A stretch of DNA of 64,000 nt. It comes from Lumbricus rubellus (lineage: Eukaryota; Annelida; Clitellata; Crassiclitellata; Lumbricidae). Within the stretch, counting starts at the first letter, position 1, and every line of letters starts with the position of its first letter. Below the pieces are notes generated by a model. It searched no databases. It worked only from the letters and a program-made list of their open reading frames with translations, and had not been told where the DNA came from. The translations under genes were made by a program, and so were the position numbers. The stretch lies in the NCBI GenBank assembly GCA_945859605.1, contig OX243820.1:32994328-33058327 (forward strand), given 5' to 3'. Below are positions 11,098-18,748 of this stretch, one piece after another.

Positions 11098-11556
11098 TTA
11101 CGCGACTTTCATTCCGGCGCCGTTTAGCGAGCGTACTAAATCTTGTATCGATATGGCTCCGTTCTTCTTCAGGCCGTCCCCCATCATCAGATTATTTATA
11201 TTCGAGGTCAACCCGACGCTGCCTACGCTACCTACGCCGCTCAGCCGATCTAAAATTTGTCTAGTTTCTGGCGTAATTTTCTTGGCGGTGGGAGTAGGAG
11301 CAGGAGTAAACAGTTTGGCCACTGCTTTGTCCACTAATCGTTTGCCGGCGTCGATTGCGGTTGTTTTCCCAACATCGATGGCCTTTTCCCCAATTTCTTT
11401 CGCCGCGTCTTTACCCGCGTTGAGAGCGGTCGTTGCTAATTGTTTGGCGGCGTTCGACGTAACTAGTCGTTTGAAAAATCCCGAAATTGTATCGAATATT
11501 CCCGATCCTCCGATAACGTATTGTTTTCTATACCTCCTTCTATTAATGACCTGCAT
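11098..11556 (-). CDS. Small basic Polinton protein, possible capsid-associated/core protein
   Basis: 152 residues from ATG 11556. The N-terminus is strongly basic (NRRRYRKQ), followed by a glycine/phenylalanine segment (GGSGIFDTISGFFKR) that could be an amphipathic helix, then an alanine/lysine-rich repetitive helix near residues 45-75 and a glycine-rich C-terminal stretch. This layout resembles adenovirus-type minor proteins that sit under the capsid and are cut by the protease, but I cannot assign it by sequence. It lies 27 bp from the major capsid gene and abuts the next gene by one base, so it is probably expressed with the virion genes. Confidence 0.6.
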   Translation of the reverse strand: MQVINRRRYRKQYVIGGSGIFDTISGFFKRLVTSNAAKQLATTALNAGKDAAKEIGEKAIDVGKTTAIDAGKRLVDKAVAKLFTPAPTPTAKKITPETRQILDRLSGVGSVGSVGLTSNINNLMMGDGLKKNGAISIQDLVRSLNGAGMKVA

Positions 11557-11557
11557 T

Positions 11558-12456
11558 TTACAATGTCATCATTATATTTTTGTACGCATCTTTACTCAGC
11601 ACTTCCTGCCTCAATAACGCGTCGCACATCGCCACGATCTCGTTTCTCACGCCGGTATTGCCTGCTTTGAAGCTTTGAATTCGTAGTTCTAGCTGTTTCG
11701 CTAATACATTTGGATCTTCGGAAATAACGATTACACCGACGCCTTTGCCTACCGCATTACGAGCTCTCTTTTCCCATATCGGTTTGATAATTTCCCGATA
11801 TTTGACGCTCGAAGATGCTTTGGGTTTGTTAGGATTTTTTGGCTGTCTGATAGCATCCGTCGCGAGTAGAATCTCGGCGTAATCGTCTCTATCATTATTA
11901 TCGTATATCGACGTGTTACGCTGTTTCATCGTCAACAACTCCCAAAGTCCCGGTGTTCCGCTATACGTCTTATTTCCAACCGTCACATCGTCTCCCTGAA
12001 TAGAAATCGGTGTGTCGCCGATGTAGAATTGACCATTTTTTGATCTTATTCCGAACGTCGTGTCTACAATTTTTTATCGGAGGCGTATTGATGAAGGTAC
12101 TTGGTGGCTACATCACCTAATTCTAAAGTTCTAATATCCTCGGTTGGGTCGTCGCTATACGCTTCTATCGAGGGATACTGAGGAAATTGAATCTTCAACG
12201 AAGTGGGTAGCGTCTGTAGCGCGTTTGTAGTAGCTACCGAGTTTTCTTTGATGGCGGATAGTAAGACATTTTGCTCTTTGGAAATTGCGGATTGCGAATC
12301 GACGATAGGCTTGTACAGCTTGGTTAATTCTTGTTGCAGTCCTGAATCCCCCAATCTCTCCGATAAAAAGTTTTGTTGAATATTCTTCTTGGATTTCAGA
12401 AACTCTTCGACTATGAAATTTCTTTTCGCCGGGTCATCTATCTTTAGAAACGACAT
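11558..12456 (-). pseudogene. Conserved Polinton protein (PY-type), frameshift in an A run
   Basis: One gene of about 300 codons from ATG 12456, split in two. The N-terminal part (130 residues, MSFLKIDDPAKRNFIVEEF start) ends at a stop at 12064. The C-terminal part is open in another frame from just after that point and holds FGIRSKNGQFYIGD, then GTPGLWELLT and KYREIIKPIWEKR, ending at 11558. The frame change falls in a run of six A residues on the coding strand (12070-12075), consistent with loss of one base. I recognise the two halves as a single protein that recurs in animal Polintons. Its function is unknown. The N-terminal half is helical and charged. Homopolymer position means sequencing error is possible. 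Confidence 0.8.
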
Positions 12457-12475
12457 TTTTAATAAAAAATTTAAT

Positions 12476-12616
12476 GTTTTTCGACGTGTTTTACGATGTG
12501 TTTCCCGTCATGTTTTTCGACGTGTTTTTCGACATGTTTTTCGACATGTGTAAAAACACAAGTTAGACGTATTTTCAGACATAGCGACATAGGTCTACAT
12601 AGGTCTACATAGGTCT
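12476..12616. repeat. Two intergenic tandem repeats inside the Polinton
   Basis: Six imperfect copies of a 12-mer, GTTTTTCGAC(G/A)T, fill 12476-12547. Three or more copies of a 10-mer, AGGTCTACAT, lie at about 12586-12616. They occupy the only sizeable gap in the leftward gene block, between ATG 12456 and the stop of the next upstream gene at 12633. Confidence 0.85.
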
Positions 12617-12632
12617 ACAAAACTCTACAGGT

Positions 12633-13331
12633 CTACATGATTTCATACATGTTCGCGTTAGTCGTCTTTCTCACAGATTCGGTATTTTTCTCAAACATGC
12701 TTTGAAAGGACTGCCTGACTTCTTCTCTTCCTCGGTCGATGAGAGATTGTTTCGTTTCCTCATCCATCGCGGCTGCCGCAACTTTCGACTTACTTTTAAT
12801 TTCTTCTTTCATGCCATTGAATTTTTCAATCTCGCTTAGAATCAGAGAATATTCCTCGTCTGAAATATGATCATCCACGAGAGCTTTTGAAATATGGTCG
12901 CTGATCGTGTTGAGCTTCGCATCAGCTAGCGTTTTGATCTTTTCATGCTTCTCCGCCTTCAGGGCGAGCTTTTTACAGAATCGGCTGCCAATTATACTCA
13001 ATAGCCCCGCACCTAGCGCTGTCCCTTCCATAGCAATAGCGATGGGGGCTGCAATTATGGTGGACAATACACCGATTCCCGAAATTCCGAGCCCCATCGT
13101 GACCACCATGAGGAAGCTGTCTACTACGCCGATTACGCTCACACTTCTATGGTACTTTTTACTCAACGTTGCTCTTTTGTCTCGTTCTTGCTCGATCTCC
13201 TTTTTGATTTCGCTAATCTTCTGAAGTCGATACGTTTGTGCGGACCCTGCGGCTATTTGTATTTCACCTTCTGGCGCAGAGGGTGTTATATTTGTAAGGT
13301 TTGGATAGAGTTTGATGCCTTCGTATTCCAT
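12633..13331 (-). CDS. Conserved Polinton membrane/coiled-coil protein
   Basis: 232 residues from ATG 13331 (MEYEGIKLYPNL). I prefer this start to in-frame upstream codons, which overlap the neighbouring gene. A short proline-rich head is followed by a charged coiled-coil region (KISEIKKEIEQERDKRATLSKKY, residues about 40-65). Next comes a long hydrophobic glycine/alanine-rich stretch (about 70-120) that could be one or two membrane helices. A second charged helical region ends in RGREEVRQSF. The protein recurs in animal Polintons with this layout. Its function is unknown. A membrane-spanning hairpin suggests a role in virion or membrane remodelling (inference). Confidence 0.75.
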   Translation of the reverse strand: MEYEGIKLYPNLTNITPSAPEGEIQIAAGSAQTYRLQKISEIKKEIEQERDKRATLSKKYHRSVSVIGVVDSFLMVVTMGLGISGIGVLSTIIAAPIAIAMEGTALGAGLLSIIGSRFCKKLALKAEKHEKIKTLADAKLNTISDHISKALVDDHISDEEYSLILSEIEKFNGMKEEIKSKSKVAAAAMDEETKQSLIDRGREEVRQSFQSMFEKNTESVRKTTNANMYEIM

Positions 13332-13360
13332 TCGTTTATTTTTTAGCAATATAAATTTTT

Positions 13361-13759
13361 TTACCGTTGATAATTTACACAGCATAGCGAATCTCCTTCG
13401 TTTATAGTTACTGCCGAATCCGAGTTGTTTTGAATGGAAACTATGATATCATCAACCACATCTTCTGAAATCACTCCGTCTAGTAGGCTGCATCGTCGTT
13501 CTTTGATACTCTGTCTGAGGGAAACGAGGCAAAGACCTGCCGCCATTTCTACACCGAGTCCAAGCCTTAGCGTATTTGCTGCCTTTGGCTGTATCGTGAT
13601 ATCATTTTGCGCGAAAATCTCCCATCGCAGACCTCCTAGTTGTCTTACTGGGGCGCGAGTAACACCGCTCGTAATCTTCCAAAAGACGGAAACGGGCTGC
13701 GTTCTAACCTCTACCGGTCTAGTTGGTTTAGTTCCAAATTTGTGTATTGGTCTCGACAT
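13361..13759 (-). CDS. dUTPase-fold protein, probably non-enzymatic
   Basis: 132 residues from ATG 13759. The last 85 residues follow the pattern of trimeric dUTPases: a DITIQP beta start, a VEMAAGLCLVSLR strand, LLDGVISEDVVDDIIVSIQN in the place of motif III, and INEGDSLCCV in the place of motif IV. The aspartate that motif III needs for catalysis (GVID) is serine here, and the motif II PRSG segment is not recognisable. I infer a dUTPase-like scaffold reused for a structural or binding role rather than an active enzyme. It lies in the block of virion genes between the core-like and membrane proteins, which supports a structural role. The fold assignment is from pattern reading only. Confidence 0.55.
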   Translation of the reverse strand: MSRPIHKFGTKPTRPVEVRTQPVSVFWKITSGVTRAPVRQLGGLRWEIFAQNDITIQPKAANTLRLGLGVEMAAGLCLVSLRQSIKERRCSLLDGVISEDVVDDIIVSIQNNSDSAVTINEGDSLCCVNYQR

Positions 13760-13775
13760 TTTTTAATAGAATAAT

Positions 13776-14372
13776 TTATAATATCATGCCGAGAATCGGA
13801 ATGTTTTGAAACGGAGAGTTGGGGCCCAACAAAAGTCCTTCGCCCCTCGCATAGCCCGACCCTGTTTTCATGTACAGCCCGGATGCCGTTATCGAGCTAC
13901 CTTTTTGCCACGGGGACAAGTACAAACCAGATCCGGCTGGTCTTATTTTGCACGCTATGTCACCTTTCTTGACATACATTACACCCGAACCGCTGATTTT
14001 GTCTACAATCTTAGTAGTTGCCGCGGAGCCGAGACCACTTAGTGCTCCCATCGCCAAACTTGGCAGTGCATTAGACAGAAGGAACCGTCCCGCTGTCGCT
14101 AGAAACGGAAGTATAGCGCCTATGAATCCACCTTCGACTTTCTTGTTGTTCTCCAATTGCGTTTTACTCATTTTAATAATCATGCCAGTTCCTTTTTGGT
14201 AGGCTGCTGCCATTTTATTGATTTGCCCCTGGGTGAGAGCCAAAACGTGTTCGCCATTCAAATCATCGTGCGATAGTTTGATACTCACGCCGCTCCCCGC
14301 TTGAAGTGATCTTTTAATTTTGTCTTGTTGCGCTTCTGAAATATTAACTTTTACGCCCGTGTAACGATTCAT
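13776..14372 (-). CDS. Polinton pX-like / putative core or minor virion protein
   Basis: 198 residues from ATG 14372. The N-terminal 75 residues contain two similar helical units (ISEAQQDKIKRSLQAG, LTQGQINKMAAAYQKGTG, IKMSKTQLENN). A hydrophobic glycine/alanine-rich segment spans about 80-120 (GGFIGAILPFLATAGRFLL). The C-terminal third is a chain of glycine-rich GxGLYL/GSGVMYV-type repeats ending with GEGLLLGPNSPFQNIPILG. This architecture is a common Polinton gene next to the capsid genes. GG/GA sites could be cut by the element's protease (inference). The frame is undamaged. Confidence 0.75.
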   Translation of the reverse strand: MNRYTGVKVNISEAQQDKIKRSLQAGSGVSIKLSHDDLNGEHVLALTQGQINKMAAAYQKGTGMIIKMSKTQLENNKKVEGGFIGAILPFLATAGRFLLSNALPSLAMGALSGLGSAATTKIVDKISGSGVMYVKKGDIACKIRPAGSGLYLSPWQKGSSITASGLYMKTGSGYARGEGLLLGPNSPFQNIPILGMIL

Positions 14373-14396
14373 TTTATTAATAAATTACAAAAACTT

Positions 14397-15209
14397 TCAA
14401 ACTTCTCTGATGTGAAATCGAATCGCCAATTCTTCACCTCGAAGATTTAGTAGGTTCCCGTGTTGGTCTGTGAGCCTCGTTTCCATCGTTGAAATTGTAG
14501 ATAGCAAAATCGGGAGATATATTAAATTATGCGGCACTTCGATAATCTTGTAACCCGGTATGATGTTTTGAAAATGATCGTTTGGGAAAAAAGAATATAT
14601 CACGTTTTCTGATGTTCCGTTAGTGTACGAAGACCCGATAATGTCACTGGTCACTCTTAGGCTGCTTACACTCATTATATTTACCAAGTGCTCCGATTCA
14701 TTATATCCATCCCTATAGATCCATTTGTCAAACCCTAGAACCCTTCCGATCGAATTCTTTGACGTAAAATCAACCATATAGCCTGCTGCTGATATATTTA
14801 CCACAGACCTCAGCGTGTTGGTGTTTGGTGTTATTGAGATACAGTAATCTCCATTTACTCTGTCGAAATGTCCATTCCCCTTCATGACTCTCTGTATATA
14901 TTCGTTGATATCCGTTATTTCATAGCAGCCCTCTGGAACTTCAATGTTTACCCAATCTGTGTCGGAATTCGGCGACTACCTGAAGACGTTGTTTGTCGCA
15001 TCGATATTAGGAAAAGAATAGTACGTCTCGAGGGCAACTAAGGCCATTTCGTATTTCTTATTCTTCTCCAGTTCAAGTAGTGGATTAAACTTCGTTCTGA
15101 TTCGCGTGCTCTTTTCGCTGAGAAAAATGGAAAATGATGTTTTTGGTTCCGTGTTGCAGGCCGTCTTTTCCGTGTTTTCCGATATCTGTTTGAGAAGCGA
15201 TGATTCCAT
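14397..15209 (-). pseudogene. Minor capsid (penton-like) protein, in-frame TAG
   Basis: About 270 codons from ATG 15209. The upstream in-frame start was rejected because it extends into the ATPase end. N-terminal sequence includes LELEKNKKYEMALVALETYYSFPNI, typical of Polinton minor capsid proteins with a single jelly-roll fold that forms the vertex pentons. An in-frame TAG at 14976-14978 stops translation after 77 codons. The same frame continues at once with conserved penton-like sequence (WVNIEVPEGCYEI) and ends with LRGEELAIRFHI. This is therefore a nonsense codon, not a frameshift. As sequenced, only a short N-terminal peptide would be made. Confidence 0.88.
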
Positions 15210-15230
15210 TTTTACTATACAATACAATTT

Positions 15231-16026
15231 TTACAATGGCGGATCCTCGATTATATAAAATTCGTCGAGTCCGCATCGGTATTTACCATTGTACTTGTCG
15301 CTAGTCAGGTCTAAAACCACGAATCCATGAGGTTGCTCCCATACTGTTTTGCATAGTTTTCTAAATTCATCTTTCGACATGTCTGTACTCACGTGATCGT
15401 TGTAAATATGATTACAATTTTTCAGGTCTTGTTTGAACAGGCAAATAAAGTTTGCATTTTCTCTGATTGTTTGGCGCGGTAATTTGAAATAATTCTGGGC
15501 GAGGTAAAAACAATCTACATTGCTATGCCCCCCCCCCCCCCCGATTATAATACGTTTCGCATTTGTTTTGTTTTTCTAATTGAAGATCATCGAAAATCAT
15601 CAGGTTCTTCTTTTCGGCGCTCAGATCTCTCGGGTCTGGTACATCGTCGGCGCTCTCAAAGAACTTGGCAATTATATCAGATTTAGCTTCCGAGTTTTTT
15701 GCTAGTTCTTCCATTACAAGGTCTGGTGACGCATTTAGACCCACGATTTCATCTCGCTGCTCGAACAACCAAACGATCGCTTCTTTCGGCAATTTTTCTT
15801 CGTATGCTTTTTTAATAATGCGATATTCCGGTTGAAACAGAGAAGTACCGAATACCTGCAAGTTATTATAATCCAACCAGTCTGGCCTGAGTAAAAGATT
15901 GAGAAGAAGCGTTGTTTTTCCACACGCCGATTTCCCAACTATCAAACCGCGTATGCTTTTGGGTAACAACGGATTATTGAATCTTTTCGAGAGCGCTGTG
16001 CCCCAACTCATATCTCTAATCTCCAT
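15231..16026 (-). pseudogene. FtsK/HerA-type packaging ATPase, frame break at a G15 tract
   Basis: Read from ATG 16026 (MEIRDMSWGTALSKRF). Walker A is GKSACGKTTLL near residue 33 and Walker B is LMIFDDLQ near 145. The frame then meets a run of 15 G on the coding strand (15528-15542) and ends within a few codons. In another frame directly after the run, conserved ATPase C-terminal sequence resumes (NVDCFYLAQNYFKLPRQTIR, then WEQPHGFVVLDLTSD) and stops at 15231. Total length of about 265 codons matches family size. The enzyme pumps the genome into capsids (family knowledge). The tract is off by one base from an open reading frame. Such long runs vary by slippage, so this may be polymorphic or a sequencing error. 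Confidence 0.92.
15528..15542. repeat. C15/G15 homopolymer inside the ATPase gene
   Basis: Fifteen consecutive C on the + strand. The tract lies between the Walker B motif and the conserved C-terminal block, and its length decides whether the ATPase frame stays open. Confidence 0.95.
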
Positions 16027-16054
16027 TTTAAAAATATATATTATTAAAAACGAA
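16027..16054. promoter_or_regulatory. Divergent promoter region between ATPase and integrase
   Basis: Only 28 bp, almost pure A/T (AAAAATATATATTATTAAAAA), separate the start codons of the leftward virion block and the rightward integrase fusion. By position it must hold or neighbour start sites for both directions. No specific factor site is recognised. Confidence 0.5.
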
Positions 16055-17509
16055 ATGTATTGCGTAAAATGTAAAAAACAGACCGAAATGAGAGATGTGC
16101 AGAACGCCGTGGCTAATAATGGGAGATCGATGCTCAGAGGTGTTTGCGTCGTATGCGGGAAAACAAAAACTCAATTCGTGAAGGCGTCTGCTATTGTGCA
16201 AGGCGGAGATCTAGTAGGTTCATTGAACGCTGCCACTAGCAACATTAAATTACCTTGGGCTAAATTTCCAGGCGAATTACATTTGCCAGGCCATCAGTTT
16301 ACTGGTCCCGGTACTAGACTAGATTTGCGTCTGAATCCCAACGAAACCCCCAAAGATTGGAGCAAACCTATAAACAGGGTAGATAGCGCGGCATATATTC
16401 ACGACCTGGCATACAATCAACACACTGATACGGCTTCTAGGAATGTCGCTGATAGAGCAATGATAAACCAGTTGAATAATATACCTAATCCAAGCTTGCG
16501 GGAACGCGTAGAGAGGGCGATAGTAAAACCTATTTTATCCGCTAAAACGAGTCTCGGGCTAGGTTTAAAAAAAAGCCTAGAATTACAGCAGGACCTGAAA
16601 TGGACTAATCAATTAGCGAATGAATTACACAAACCAGTAGTGAGAAATTTTAGGACGAGGCGGGTCCGTGTTGGCGGGATTGACCAGATTTGGGCGGCTG
16701 ATCTAATCGACATGCAGGCTTTCGCTAGAGATAATGATGGCGTGAAATTTCTATTGACCGTTATAGATGTGTTTTCCAAGTATGGGTGGATCGTTCCATT
16801 ACATGACAAGAGTGGGAAGTCTACAGCCGATGGGTTCGTGAAGATACTCGGGGGTGGTCGACAGCCAGTCAAAGTTTGGTGCGACAAAGGGAAAGAATTT
16901 TATAATAAAAATGTGAAGAATTTAGTCGAGTTGTATTCTACCGAAAACGAGGGAAAAAGTTCCATCGTAGAAAGATGGGTGCGTACGATGAAAGAGAAGA
17001 TGTTCAAATACTTTACGGCTAATTCAACTAGAAGATATATCGATGTATTAGACGAAATGGTTAGTAATTATAATGAAACGAGACATTCTTCCATTAAAAT
17101 GACTCCCACCAAGGCAAGTTTGAAAGTGAATGAAAAGACCGTATTTATGAATTTATACGGCGATGAGATTTCAGAGCCTATTATACCGAAGTTTTCAATC
17201 GGCGATCAAGTCAGAATAACTAGGAAGAAGAATATTTTTGAGAAGGGTTACTTGCCGAGATGGACGGAGGAGGTTTTTGTAGTATCTCAGGTTCAATATA
17301 CAGATCCGCCAACTTACAAGATTACTGATTCTAATTCTGAGGAAATACAAGGCTCTTTTTACGAGCAGGAGCTACAGAAAACAACTCAAGAAATATTTAG
17401 AATCGAAAAAGTGATTAGGAAACGCGGGAAGAAATGTCTCGTGAAGTGGTTGGGCTACCCAGACTCGTTTAATTCATGGATCGAAAATGAAGACTTGCTG
17501 ACATTGTGA
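16055..17509 (+). CDS. Zinc ribbon / phospholipase A2-like / integrase / chromodomain fusion
   Basis: 484 residues from ATG 16055. Open sequence upstream overlaps the opposite-strand ATPase and is not coding. Domains in order: a zinc ribbon (C3, C6, C31, C34); a parvovirus-VP1-like phospholipase A2 domain with the calcium-loop pattern GPGTRLD near residue 85 and the HDLAY active-site motif at His116-Asp117; a retroviral-type integrase core with D216 (AADLIDM), D277 (WCDKGKEF) and E306 (IVERW); and a C-terminal chromodomain (IEKVIRKRGKKCLVKWLGYPDSFNSW). The integrase inserts the element; the chromodomain may steer it to marked chromatin (family knowledge). The phospholipase domain suggests a membrane-breaching step (inference). 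D277 to E306 is 29 residues, shorter than the classic 35. The frame is intact. Confidence 0.93.
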   Translation: MYCVKCKKQTEMRDVQNAVANNGRSMLRGVCVVCGKTKTQFVKASAIVQGGDLVGSLNAATSNIKLPWAKFPGELHLPGHQFTGPGTRLDLRLNPNETPKDWSKPINRVDSAAYIHDLAYNQHTDTASRNVADRAMINQLNNIPNPSLRERVERAIVKPILSAKTSLGLGLKKSLELQQDLKWTNQLANELHKPVVRNFRTRRVRVGGIDQIWAADLIDMQAFARDNDGVKFLLTVIDVFSKYGWIVPLHDKSGKSTADGFVKILGGGRQPVKVWCDKGKEFYNKNVKNLVELYSTENEGKSSIVERWVRTMKEKMFKYFTANSTRRYIDVLDEMVSNYNETRHSSIKMTPTKASLKVNEKTVFMNLYGDEISEPIIPKFSIGDQVRITRKKNIFEKGYLPRWTEEVFVVSQVQYTDPPTYKITDSNSEEIQGSFYEQELQKTTQEIFRIEKVIRKRGKKCLVKWLGYPDSFNSWIENEDLLTL

Positions 17510-18104
17510 GACGATTATGAAAAATAGCCTATGTCGTGTTTGATATCGATAACGAAAGTGAATGAAAACACTGTGGACCTAATAGCACATCGTCAATACT
17601 GCGGGAAATTTCCATCGCGAGAAGTCGAATCAAAAACGTTCCAACGAATTAAATTTGTGACAGCGAATTAAATTTGTGACAAGTCACACTTTTTACGCGG
17701 TGTTCCTAAAAACTGAACCTCTACTTTAGCTGCAATAATTTGTACATTTTGATAAAACTTGGAAAAACTTCAGTTTGGGGGACCCGAATCAGATTACTGT
17801 TGGTGTTGTAAATGGAACAGCAAAGGAATAAATTAGTCTATCTCGCAATAATATTCCAAAATTTCTGCTGATAAATTCTCTTTTTTACGTTCGCGGTGTA
17901 TTTAGCTTTGAGGAGGCGGTTAATTGCGCGCAGATCTTCGCTCGTCGGACTTTGAACCCGCTGTGTTTACGTCACACAGTATCGCGGCGTGCCTATACGA
18001 TCGTGTCTACATTAAAACGTTACTTTTAATGTGGCCAGGATTATAGGCTTGTATTTATTTCAGCACATTACTTTTTTTTTTGCCCCCACTTGCGGCCCCT
18101 TCTA
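17510..18104. other. Right-arm non-coding region of the Polinton
   Basis: No open frame with recognisable content. A short direct repeat, GCGAATTAAATTTGTGACA-like, occurs twice at about 17646-17684. The rest is unremarkable sequence between the integrase stop and the small leftward ORF. Confidence 0.6.
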
Positions 18105-18377
18105 CTATTCTCGGGCTGAAAATGAAGACGTGCCGACATTACGCCGACGATGAACGATGATATTCGTGCGTGGACGCGGATACTTGCATGGGCAGTCATC
18201 GTCGTAGCATTCGCGGTTGTGGGCGTCAATTTCAGCAATCAACCCCGATCTCCGCAGTCTTGTATATCCAACCAAGCCGATCTGCTTGGCGATTTTTCGT
18301 AATTCAGTTTTAGTTTTATTCGGGTAAACCATTTTATATTGGAATATCTTGTCTTTAAGCCGAGCCGGATATTCCAT
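18105..18377 (-). CDS. Small SAP-like ORF, inverted copy of the polymerase N-terminus
   Basis: 90 residues from ATG 18377, which directly abuts the right terminal repeat. Its first 50 residues match the first 50 of the polymerase at about 28 positions, including MEY-ARxKDK, QYKM and a GYxxLR SAP/Rho-N core. The C-terminal 40 residues are unrelated and contain a CYDDDCPC cysteine cluster and a basic tail (RRRN). SAP-like folds bind AT-rich DNA. I infer either a former extension of the terminal repeat that became a separate gene, or a small end-binding protein. No stop interrupts it, but selection cannot be judged here. Confidence 0.6.
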   Translation of the reverse strand: MEYPARLKDKIFQYKMVYPNKTKTELRKIAKQIGLVGYTRLRRSGLIAEIDAHNRECYDDDCPCKYPRPRTNIIVHRRRNVGTSSFSARE

Positions 18378-18540
18378 GAATATGAAAAAGTAAGCATAGT
18401 ATTGGTCAAACTGCGCGGGCACTCAATTTTTTAGGCTGGTATTGGTCAAATAGGCGAAAGTGAAGGCTATACAGGTCAAATTGGACGAAAGTGAAGGCTA
18501 TACAGGTCAAATGTCCGAGCTTGCTACATTGACCTCTACT
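18378..18540. repeat. Right terminal inverted repeat of Polinton
   Basis: 163 bp, inverted partner of 3301-3463 with the same four TTTGACC-type subrepeats. The start codon of a leftward ORF at 18377 directly abuts its inner edge, whereas on the left end 50 bp separate repeat and start codon. Confidence 0.95.
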
Positions 18541-18546
18541 GCTGTA
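18541..18546. repeat. Target-site duplication, right
   Basis: GCTGTA, the perfect partner of 3295-3300. The pair fixes both element boundaries to the base. Confidence 0.95.
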
Positions 18547-18558
18547 GTTGTACTCTAG

Positions 18559-18585
18559 GGTATACGCTGGTATACAGCGTATACC
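18559..18585. repeat. 27-bp perfect-arm palindrome
   Basis: GGTATACGCTG (18559-18569), spacer GTATA, CAGCGTATACC (18575-18585). The arms pair without mismatch. It lies between the Polinton target duplication and the second MITE. Confidence 0.85.
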
Positions 18586-18597
18586 ATTAGGCTACAC

Positions 18598-18740
18598 CAT
18601 AGGTGCAATCACGTCTAAAAGTTGGGGGACCATAATGAATTACGTCCTAAAGTTGGGGGGACCATAATAATAAAGTTAGGGGACTACTCAAAAGTTGGGG
18701 GGACGCGTCCCGTGGGTCCCATAGGGTGGTTGCGCCTATG
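18598..18740. mobile_element. hAT-like MITE, copy 2
   Basis: Begins CATAGGTGCAATCAC and ends GGTGGTTGCGCCTATG, closely matching 1675-1822 over its full length. It is flanked by a perfect 8-bp duplication GGCTACAC (18590-18597 and 18741-18748), different from that of copy 1, which proves an independent insertion. No coding capacity. Confidence 0.88.
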
Positions 18741-18748
18741 GGCTACAC

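Larger units (their letters stand above)
3301..18540. mobile_element. Polinton/Maverick element, full length (15,240 bp)
   Basis: Both ends are visible. The termini are inverted repeats of 163 bp (3301-3463 and 18378-18540), begin AG and end CT, and are flanked by a perfect 6-bp duplication GCTGTA (3295-3300 and 18541-18546). These are the hallmarks of Polintons. Inside are the expected replication genes (protein-primed polymerase B, integrase), an adenain-like protease, a packaging ATPase, major and minor capsid proteins, and several accessory genes. Established knowledge: Polintons combine transposon and virus features, and the double-jelly-roll capsid suggests virions. The two terminal repeats differ at about 17 of 163 positions by hand count, and five genes carry one disruption each. 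I infer an old, decaying copy rather than a recent insertion. Confidence 0.97.

Noticed and set aside
15899..16054. Upstream extension of the integrase frame
   Set aside because: It lies over the ATPase N-terminus on the other strand; the zinc ribbon begins at ATG 16055.
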